A stretch of 64,000 nt of DNA from Apostichopus japonicus. Its lineage: Eukaryota; Echinodermata; Holothuroidea; Aspidochirotida; Stichopodidae. Both the position numbers and the translations under genes were made by a program. The stretch is taken from assembly GCF_037975245.1 (NCBI RefSeq), contig NC_092569.1, positions 30,198,668 to 30,262,667 on the forward strand, read 5' to 3'. Position 1 is the first letter of the stretch. Every line of letters starts with the position of its first letter. Positions 11,370 to 22,900 of this stretch are shown here, in pieces. A model generated the notes under the pieces. The model was not told where the DNA came from and ran no database searches. It saw nothing but the letters and a program-made list of their open reading frames with translations.

Positions 11370-11728
11370 TTACACCGGTCGTATTTTCATATCTGTGTAT
11401 TGAAGGCTACATCCGTAACTGTTGAAACTATCACTATACCAGTAGATGTTCGTTCCCCGAGTAGAGCCGTCGTAGTCCCCGTTAAGGTTAGAATAAGCGC
11501 AATATGCGCAGTTGTCGCTGCCATCGGGAAACAATATACAATAATCACTATAACTGGGACAGTTAGATCGACATTGAGAAGCAGAATAGTCACGTCTGCA
11601 GTCATATCGATTGTAGAACCACCAGGCTCCTCGATGTCTCTCAGCACAATCGTAGCTGCTCCATCCATCGTTGTCCTGGTCTTTTGTACTGAATTGTGTA
11701 TTGTTGCTACCAGTCAGACCATTTTTAC
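11370..11728 (-). CDS. Gene A exon 8: fibrinogen domain C-terminal (ligand/Ca) segment
   Basis: Residues 440-558. It has a DxDND-type calcium loop ('[17 protein letters not shown]'), 'RGAWWFYN', then a cysteine-rich insert ('[14 protein letters not shown]', 'PSYSDYC', '[10 protein letters not shown]') before 'AYSNLNGDY', and ends in 'MKIRPV' and TAA. The acceptor is 'TCTGTTGCAG'. Eight cysteines are present, several more than the two usual in this part of a fibrinogen domain. Confidence 0.92.
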
Positions 11729-13621
11729 CTGCAACAGACGACAAAGAGTAAATAAACCGATCAATTGATAAACTTTGAGCAAATCCTACATCGGATACAA
11801 GTTGGAGGGCATTGCGTTTTTTGTTATACCAAGATGAACACGTTAGTTCCGTTATTTTTTTGGTTTTGCGTGAATTCAATATTTAGGATACATGAGTAGG
11901 TATTTTGTCTTTACAAGTACGTTATTATACAATTTAGTTTTTGTTCCGTTTGAAAAACAGTGCCACAGCAGGAGCCACATACAGATGGGGAAACTACTTT
12001 AAGCAAATGTCAGGGTTTCGTTAGTATAGAGTCGCTAATATCGCTCTTTATTTTACATTTATTTATCGGCATTTAATTGGCAATACTATTCATTTTTTTT
12101 ATTTGATTCTTATTTCTAGGTTCCCATCTGATTAGTCTCCTAGTCTATCAAAACTCGAGTTACAGATTTATTGTGTGTGTCGGTATTAAATCGTATAATT
12201 CCTTGAATAAAATGATGTGGAATTTAGCTTGCATAACCAAATTTTCATTTTCTCTCTTTTTCAACCCTGTGTTTGTACTACACATGTTAACTTAGGCTTT
12301 CTTCGAAGCTGGGCCAGGGGTGGGGTGTGTGTAATGGAGCTAAATATATCCTTCAAGTTGGAAAGCAAGGGTATCATTTAAAGATCTAGTCTTGAGTAAT
12401 CCAAGGTCCCTGTTCTACTGGACAGGGCAAGAAGGGTGTTAATTGCCATTTATTGTTAAATTGTTTACCCGATTTTTATAGCACGTTTTAATCTTTGAAT
12501 TTTTCAACCCGTGAGCTCACATGTTGGAGTATAAACGTAGATTACACGCTATACATAACAGATCATGAAATAAGTGAGCTTAAATGAAGAATAGAACCGA
12601 CATAAAGTGAATTGACTATAAATAGCTAATATTCTGGGTTTTGACAAAGTAACCATAAGTTGATATTCTACTTTTACGAAAGGATTCAGTGATATTGATC
12701 ATTATACATACATATACGTTGAATTTCAGGATACTCGTTTATGTTGGGATGATATTGATGTTGAGATTGAATTTCTCTGTGTCAGAAATACATAGAGCCT
12801 GGCTACGATTAGAACATCTACTGTCATAATTTAGTATGACGGTCAATTCTATCATATTAGGCGCTTGTTACGTGCAAACACGGTAAGGAGACCTGTGTTG
12901 CCAAGGAACAGCGATATCTTATCGTCTGCTTCTTATGTCTATTCACATTGTATACAGTCTTTATAACCTACGTGCGTTCCAACTGCAGCTCAAACGTTTG
13001 AAAGAAAATAACAATGTTTGGAATTAAAAATTGCTGTAAACATTGAAAACATATGTAATGTAGCTATGGAATCAAGACATTGGTTGTTGTAGAATGCACA
13101 TTCAAGGAGTACTAGAAGATGTAATTGCTATAGGGGAGCACGTCACATGATCCTCCATGGTTGACATGTTTTTTTTTTGTTTTGTTGTTGTCTTGACGCT
13201 TCTCCTAATTGATGTAATCGGTCCAGTTTATGTTTGCGTCAATGATTAGAACTTCAACTACTCACCTACAGTTCCACTGGCTGATCCATATGATAATCGA
13301 AACTTGTCTGCCTCGTTATTAATGCTAAAAGTCGAATAGACGACGTAATACGATGATGAAGCGGAGTCCTGTAGATCAATACGTAGCTGGTACGTTTTTT
13401 GGTTGGTCAGAGAGTGGATATATTTATTACCTAGCCAGTGGTCTTGATTCTTATCACCAAAACCGTCCTTGTAGTCCGACCAACCAAGATAAAAGTCAAC
13501 GGAGGCACTCGATCGTCGCTGGAAAACCTATGAAATAAAAAGAAAGGTAATCCAACTGTTTCATCTACTTATCCTTAAGGGCATGACATCCAGAGTTAAA
13601 GAGTTAATAAAGATAAATTTA

Positions 13622-13670
<49 letters not shown>

Positions 13671-13769
13671 GTAAAACATTGGCTGTTTTACTTCCAATCA
13701 CTTACCTAATTCAATTATTGTATCTCACTCGAGATCCAGCCTTTCTCTAAATGCAGCATAGTTGTTTAA

Positions 13770-13855
<86 letters not shown>

Positions 13856-13861
13856 GTTTAA

Positions 13862-13957
<96 letters not shown>

Positions 13958-16900
13958 ATTGTATTGTGATAGTGAGATAGTTCGCAAGAGTATTTTGCTT
14001 CTTGATCTTTTTCTATTGATCAAGTTCAGCTCAACGAGGTCTTCAGTGCATCATTTTGCAAAATACAAAGCACATTGTGTAAAAGGTAACTTTTTAATTC
14101 CTTGTTTGCATTACTCACCGTCCATCCTCCTCCGTTACTTTCCATCTCACAGTAAACCTGAATCCCGCTTGGCCAACCATCAGGGTAAATGGTGTGAACT
14201 CCATCACTGCGTGTACCGGAAACATAAAGATCGTAGCAATCTTTTGGTATCAATGTGCACGTCACTCCGTCCCCTTCGTAGCCATTATTACAGTAACATT
14301 TGCGGACATTGTTCCTCTCATCACAGGTTGCGTGTTCACTACACTGGTAACTCTGATCTATAATAAGCTGGTTGTTCCTACAAGTTGAATTTCGTGTACA
14401 TCTTGAATTGATGTAATACTTGCCCTCCTAATTTAAGATATTCGGAGGAAAAACAAACAAACTAATACATAAATAATGCACAGGAATGCAACGATGGATG
14501 ACCAATGCAGAACTCGCCTCGATTGATCTAGGTATGGGGTATGAACCATTATGAAAGTTGTATGTGGTTTTTGAAACTAACTCCGATGTAGGTGGCCTAG
14601 GGATCCGCTATCAAGAACAAAGGTAGCCGTCAAATGTTGCATACAACGGCTTATTGCGACTTTACATTAGGCCTACAATAAGTTCTAACCGCAAGACTGT
14701 GGTATGAAGTATCCATGCATTTTGTGTTAGGTTTATAAGGGGATGCACATCTATAAGTCTTATCTTCCTGACTAATGTAATACGTCCCTCGACTGACAGT
14801 TTTGCTGGGCTGGCGACAAAGGTGGGGTACATGCCCCTTTCCCAACCGCGATGCGAGCGCTACTCGGTTATCTGTAAATGTGATGTGATAATCAACAAGT
14901 TTAAATAATAAAGGTTTTCTTCTAATTATATGGACTATGAATTAATAGAAACATTAAAACTATCCTGAAAGAACCGTACTGACCGTTAATACACTTCCTT
15001 TTTCATCAACGAAGCAGTTGCATTGGTTCCGAGGGATGCATTGTTCTTGCTGTCTCAGATAATCACCGACACAAACACATTGCTCTGATTCTGTGCGAGA
15101 GGTAGCCGAGATGCAAGTGTCAGGGTCTTCACAAGTCCTCTCACATGTCTCATTGCTAAATATCTTATTAGCTGGACACCATTCAATTTGTAATTCTAGA
15201 GAACAGGAACGGAAAAAAGGAATATAATAGTAACCTGATACATACACAACGAATATGACATGTGGCAAAGAATAGATTTTTGTCATTACTTCAGTACGTG
15301 GCTGTCAGAAGGTTAAAGGAAAGCAACACACATTCAGAAGCAGTTCGAATGAATCCAGAATATTTTAAATCAGGTAGTGGTCGACCCTAAGTCACATTAA
15401 TGTTAACAGTTATTGAACATTACGAGACAACATCCCATCATTTGTTGTACAACTGGTTCGAAGCCAAATGTCATAGCTTCTGTTTCAGAGTTCCCCTCGA
15501 TGTAAGTATACTGCTTTCTGACAACAATGATAATTAATAACAGCATCAAATTTCTTTTGCGTTGGTTGCGCTGATGAAACTGGGAGATTTACCTGTTTTC
15601 AGTGTAAACTTTTTGTTGAACAAATGTTAGGTACGGTTCCTCGTTCAGAGCCAAGGTTAGTGTCGAGTACGAAGCAGTCTTGTAGTGAGTGCGTTATCAC
15701 ACTTTAGCTTATGGAGGCATTTTGGAAATCTAGTATAGATACTAATGTAAGATTAAGTATTTGAACTCGCGCTTAGAGCTTGTACTCGCACTCACATGAT
15801 CATATTGTAATCGCTACTATATGTATTGTATCGCAATTGTACTCTCTGGTACACGATATGTATATTCGTACTTTATGTACTGTAGCAGTTTCTTCAAAGT
15901 AAGAAAACATATTTGACGTGTGAAGTTTACTTCCAAAATATCCATCGGTTTTAGAATAAACCTTTCATTTTATGCACCTTTCCTTTTGACATCTAATAAA
16001 ACAATTTTGTTTATTATTTTGGCTTTAAATTTAATAAGAATGTAAAAGACACTTACCATCTGATATTACGAATGTACCTAAACTTGAAATATAATATTTC
16101 CCCCATTCATCTGAGATACGAAAATCGTCGTATGTTACAAAGTAAGTTTCCCCAGCAACGTTCTCAAAGTCCATTCTCAGTTGGTACCGCTTTTGATTTG
16201 TTAAGTAGGCAATTTTCTCATTTCCGATCCAAAACTCACTCCCTAGAAAGCCAAAGCCATTTCTGAAGTCTTTCCAACTTCTATTAAAATTTACAGAATC
16301 CAATCTTCTTCGCTGTAGTACCTACAACGAATATCAACAAGTTAAGCGTTAACCGGGACGTTATTAAATATGTATATTCGTTCCCTTAGGCTGCAATGCG
16401 ATTTGTTGCTAACAATTATTACACCGAAATAAGAACTTATATTTCTAACTTAAGTTTGCAGTGTGTGGGCTAGAGGTTTACGGTTTTCTTGGAAAAGAAC
16501 CACACTGTCCTTAAATTTCAAAATATATAAAATCATTGATTTAAACTTTCGTTTCGATAAAAAATATCAAGATTCTATTTGAAATAACCTTGTATTACAT
16601 CGCTAAATATTACTGTATGCAAAAATGAAGTAAATGTGTACAAAACTATTTAAAGTTGAAAAGGAGACATCAAGTAATCAGCCATACCGTCCATCCACCA
16701 GCATCAAGATCATTATTACAGTAAGCCTCAAACGGTTCCGGATAGCCATCTGGTTTAATAAGGTACACTCCAGATGTATTGTGGGTAGAGGAACATACAT
16801 TCACTACTTCTTTGCAATCTCTCGGATACGCAGGTTGTTGAAAAACAAAGTATGAAGAACCTGGATGGAAAGTAAAATAAAGTTAACATTTTATTGCGAC

Positions 16901-19900
16901 TGAAAAAATCACTTCAGTAAACGAAACTAACGCCTTAGATTCTGAGCCAATTGTAAAAGAACTCGATTCGTTACAATGAGAACTAAGGTAATAAATCAGT
17001 TTAACTACCAATTATTTCTCAACTACCATAGAGAGGAAGATATCGCGACTAACATTTGATACGGTAATCGTTATTGAATTCTCAGATGTAACTGTTTTGA
17101 AGCATTAGTTTTAATTAGTTTTCAGCTTGCAATGAAACTTCAAAGGCAAAGTAAATTGAACTTATTTTTCATCACGCTTCCGTAGTTATCAATCTTATCC
17201 AAGTCAGATCAAAAGACTCACGAAAACAGGCAAATCCAATTTGTTTAACGTACCTGGGAAAATATCGATGAAACACTTAGGATGTAAAAAAGATGGAAAA
17301 TATGCGACTCAAAGGAAATCAATCTCATAATAGATGTTCGGAAATGGTGACAGGATTGTAAAACAAACATCTAGAGCGAACACTATCAAGAGCCAATATT
17401 TTCAGCCATTCAGCTGGCCAACTAAAAGTGTTTACGTTTAGAATACATAGCTGATGTGACTCACAGAGGTTACTTGTATTAATAAGGTAAGTCATATGTC
17501 ATAACTACTACACCTACCTGAAGACCGCCCCTCGGCACTGACAATGACCTGCGATATAAAATAAGGATAAAATGAATCTGTTCGATCGGAAGAAAGAACA
17601 TTTAGGCGAACTGGTCCGCCAAATCTTAGTTTAAGCAGTAGTTGTTTTATCTTCTACTTAAAATTCATATCTAGTATGCAAGTCAATAAACACAGAACTG
17701 AACTTCATATTACAACTTTCATCCAGGAAGCATTAGGTTAATGGCATTTTTCCGGTGTTACAGCTACCCTGGTACATGCTATGTAAGCTAACGTGAAAGA
17801 ACAAAGGCAATAGCCGGCTGCTTTCGTGAACAGCTTTGTTGCTTATATTCTTGCAGATGTTCTTTGTTCAAGTTATGTTATGACATTAGAACATTTCAGA
17901 CATATGTTGTAACGCATTTGTGTTTAACAGTCCTTAACAACCAGTAGGGATCCTTTATATCTTTCCAGGTATTCTTGTTGGAATACGGTATCCGTGTCTT
18001 CATACTAACATAGCAAAGAGAAACTCTGAGATTATAAAAGGTGTCATTTTACATGTAAGGTAAGTTCTTCGTCACAGACTTGTATATCTTACTAAATAAA
18101 AACCTCCATTCAAATTATTAAGGCACGAGATTGAGAGAGATGCATATATAGTATTAAGCTATAAAGCGTAAAATTGTAAAAACATATGGTCTGCGATAAT
18201 GTTCAGATAATTTCTGTCTTAATTGCTTTGTCAGTTTCTTGCGAATTTCACAGCATTAAAAGCTAACATATACTACAATATAGCAGTACGTTATGAAATA
18301 GAGAATATAAGACAACCTTGTTAAACGCTAATTCTACAAATCTACGTGGTATAGAAAAAAGAATAGAAAACTTAACATTAAAATGATGTCTTCTATAACA
18401 TGATAATGATGACAATTGCAAGAGATAAAGAATTTTATCAGAAAATGGACAAAAGATAATGAGGAAGGTTTCTAAGAAATAAGAAATATTTTCTTTCTCT
18501 CTTTCAGACCAAGACATTCAATTATAACAAATGCATAGTCTCTAATTATTCTGCTATATGTTATACAAGTAGTCGGCTTTAAATTTGTTATAGTAAGAAT
18601 GATCGTTAGCACCTTAAAAAGTTACGTTTTGTCTTCTTTGGTCAATTCCGAATACCGACATGTTAGAACAGACGAGTATATGGCAGTTCATTTTTCATTA
18701 AATTATGATGATATTTGTCAAGACAAAAATATTTTACAACATTTCCAGGAGATGAAGTGAATTTATACAACTCTCTGAATAAACAAGAGGACACGCTTTA
18801 GTTCTTTCCTGAAATGTCAACAGTTCTCTGATTTATGAACATGCTAACGTGAAAGAACAAATTCAATAGCTGGCTGCTTCCTTAAACAGCTTTGTTGCTT
18901 AATGCAGACAGATGTTCTTTGTTCAAGTTATATTTTGACATTAGAACATTTCAGACATATGTTGTAACGCATTTGTGTTTCACAGACCCGTAGGGATCCT
19001 TTATATCGTTCCAGCTATTATTGTTGGAATATGATTACCGTTTCTTGATACTTACATAGCAAAGAGAAACTCTGAGATTTAAAAGGTGTCATTTTACATG
19101 TAAGGTAAGTTCTTCGCCACAGACTTGTATATCTTACTAAATAAAAACCAGCATTCCAAATATTAAAGCACGAGATTGAGAGGGCTGCATATGTAGTATT
19201 CAGCTGTAAGGCGTGAAATTGTAAAAACATAGTCTGCGATCATTTAAAGATAATTTCTGTCTTGATTGTTTTGTCAGTTTCTTGCGAATTTCACAGCATT
19301 AAAAGCTAACATTTAATACAATATAGCAGTACGTTATGAAATAGAGAATATAAGACAACCTTGTTGAACGCTAATTCTACAAATCTAGGTAAAGAAAAAA
19401 GAATAGAAAACTTAACGTTAAAGATCTGTCTTCTATAACATGATAATGATGACAATTGCAAGAGATAAAGAATTTTATCAGAAAATGGAGAAACGATAAT
19501 GAGGAAGTTTTCAAAGAAATAAGAAATATTTTCTTCCTTTCAGACCAAGACATTCAATGATAACAATTCTCTAATTGTTCTGCTATATGTTGTACAAGTA
19601 GTCGGCTTTAAATTTGTTGCAGTTAGAATGATCGTTAGCACCTTAAAAATTTACAGTTTTTTCTTGTTTGGTAAATTCCGAATACTGACATGTCAGAACA
19701 GACGAGTATATGGGAGTTAATTTTTCATGAAATTATGATGTTTTCTGTCAAGACAAACTATTGTATAGCATTTCCAGGAGATGAAGTAAATTTAGACAAC
19801 TCTCTGAATAAACAAAAGGACACGCTTTAGTTCTTTCCTGAAATTTCAACAGTTCTCTGATTTATTTTTTGTCTCCATCAAATGTTTGACTTTTTTTAAA

Positions 19901-22900
19901 ACAATGCCTACACACTCATCATGAGTTCATCATGTCAAGAGTAACTTTATCACGATTTGGAGAAGAATATGTTCCTTTAATACAAGGATATCAAATCACC
20001 TTTAACTTAAGTCATGAAAAATAAAATCAATAGAATCGAAATAATTACGAATGTCGATATTAGCTACCTTAGTTCTACACTATGTAATTTGCTGTTGCCA
20101 ACAGAGTATAAAACAAAATGATACCATTGCTACAAAGAGATTGACGCGGTCAAAGGCGATTATTTTGGGATATAGCCAAAGAGTTTTTTTTTATCGCCGA
20201 TTATGCTTTTGAGGAAGCAATGACTTAGACTGTGTGAGACGTTATACTGTTCTATCTGCATACATAATTTTGTTTATTATCACAGTAATTTGATTGTCAC
20301 AAGTCGTGTTTTTCTTGAATATATTGCTCGTTCAAACGATAGCCACAGAATATCATATGCAGGAATTTAATTAGGTATTTTCCAACACATCAGTGAATCG
20401 AAAATGTTTCAAGCGAATAATTACCATATATGAAGCTGTTGGGTTTTATGATATACTTTCTAGTTTTTGAAACATGTGCTAGTAAAGCAACATTTAGATG
20501 CAGTGTAACAGATTTGATGAGTTTGTTTAATTCGTCAAAGTCTATCATCCATATTTTTTAGGTATTTGGAAATTTTCCTTTTGTATACAGAATTACTTTA
20601 CATGTTACTTTAAAACGACAAACGAAACGTTCAGGTTTGTACTCCACCGACCAGCCGCATGGTAACATGACGGGAATGTGTGAGTCGGGTGGGAGGGTGT
20701 GATGACGGCCAGCGAAAAGGGTTGGGTGTGGGTGAACGTCGATGACTACGCCCATCACATTTGTATTGAGCTTATGTATAAAAGCTTTAATTTCTTAACA
20801 CGATAAACTAGCCCGTTGTATTCCACAGTTTGAAGAATAATCATTGCTGATTGTCATTAAAATGTTATTAAACTGGATTATGTAGAAAGCAGGTTGTTCT
20901 CGATCAAAATGAAATGAAATTTACTTGTCGGTGAAAATTTTCTATCTGCAATTATATTGTCATACTTTTTCTGCAATGTTGTTACTGTTACAGATTATAT
21001 CCCAATTTGAATTTAACAAAAAAAGAAAACAAAGAAGGAAATTATGTATTAATGAATTCACAGGTTTCATTTAGTGTTGAACATTATAATTATTTAAAGA
21101 CAAACAACCAGAATAAAAATCAGGTTATTTTTAGTATTAAACATGGTTTCTGCATTAAAACATCGCTATGCAGCTATTTTATGTCCTTCGTTTTTATTAT
21201 GATTGGTGAAAATGTACATTTGCTTGTCAAACTTTGTCCAGAATATGGCTTGTATTTTTAACTATAACCCCCACCCCCCCCCAAAAAAACCTTTACAAAT
21301 TGAAGAAAACATATACTTCTTCCGTGAAATTGACTCTTTTGAGAAGGCATTTATATAGATTTTGAAACAATTGTTTTCGTATTACTTGTTGTTTGACTTA
21401 AATTAGCACATACTAAAGAAATTGTCTTGTTAGGAATTTTATATTGTGTCTGATTTTATTCAAATAACTTTTATCCGCTTTATCCGCATTTAGCCTTCAC
21501 ATTGATCTGTTTTAAAGGTTGGTTTTGAAATTTAAAGGGTTTAAACGAGAGATCCAACACTAGCTAAAATCTTATCTGTTCTAATTTTATGTATTCGAAG
21601 GATTGGAAGAAATAATTCAAATAGTACAAAAATGGCAACTTATAAGATCTTATAAAAGAAAACATACGTTATAAAACAACTTATACGTATAATTAACGTC
21701 TATGTCATTGGAATTCGTCTTTCATTTTTTTTTATCTTCCAGTTTATTTGATTGAATATCATGTTCGTTTAACAGTAGTTATTTCTTTAAATAATGCTGT
21801 TACATTACTAGTAGTTGTTAATATCATCATCAAAATCGATACTGCCTACTAGATTAATGTTTTAGAACATTTTATAACAGCGCGACAAGTGAATTAACGA
21901 TAGATATTTAAACATGTCGCACAGATTTGACAAACAATTCTTTGTAGATGTTTCATTTTAACTTATAAGAATTAAAACAGACATAAAATAGGACAATAAT
22001 CATATGCGTATTTTGAAAAAAAATATTTGGTTAGTTTTTAAATTGATTTATTGAATGAATGCAATATGAGCACCCTTTTTTAAATATAAATCTTCAGTTT
22101 GGTAACGATATATCATAAATTCAGATTTAAGTTTCCGTCTTAATTGTATTTTCGTCCTTTTGATTCCCCCTTACATTGGTATTGTAATACGACATGAAAT
22201 CTGAGTTGCTATCTCGCAGTTACTTTGGAAAAGTTATATTACTTATCTTTAAGACTCAATTATTGAGAAAATACATATACTCTCTAGTTTGAAATCTATT
22301 TAATTTAACTGTCACTTCAAAAAGCAGGCGGTATAGTTTTTTTTTTACAAACTTCATCATATCTTAAAGTTTTTCTACTCGTATATCTATTATCTTTGCG
22401 AATTTGCGGTCAAACGATTCTGTCAAACGATTCTCTTAATCAAGATCAAATAGTATATAAATTATATTTACTGGGAGCAACTTACAATATAGTTGAGAAA
22501 AGAAACACGGAATCAGGAAAACACCGTTGGCTAGACACTAAAATCTTCAGAGACATCTCTTATGATCGCATACTATGCTTTCGTGAAAGCAATTTAAAGC
22601 CATATAGTAGTGTCTGAAACAGACGTAGCACTCACATAAAGGTAATTGTCAATGTTTGGGCTTTGTAGCAGTCTTTCTTTTCTTTGCTAATTTTGTACTG
22701 CAATAAACTTGAGTAACCTAAGTTTATGATATTCAGCAATAATCCTGTCCATATATTTATATTTATATCACCTTGTTAAATTTTTTTATATTAGTTTAAA
22801 TCAGATTGACATGTGTACCAGCTAGTTTTAATGTTATTTCCTTGAATATGTGTTTAAAAAGAATGATCATATAACAAATATTGTTATTGTTTTTGCAGAC

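Noticed and set aside
13762-14023. Tyr-Ile repeat 'proteins' in both strands over TA arrays (also 28070-28469, 31057-31491, 38129-38371, 42627-43196, 58523-58835)
   Set aside because: These are translations of (TA)n microsatellites.
14651-14845. 64-codon minus-strand frame in the TIL-to-EGF intron of gene A
   Set aside because: The region is conserved by duplication but the frame is not maintained in the paralogs, and exon phases already join without it.
20558-20758. 66-codon minus-strand frame in intron 1, with relatives at 33988 and 48712
   Set aside because: The relatives are frameshifted in the middle relative to this copy. Conservation is at DNA level from the array duplication, with no domain or splice support.
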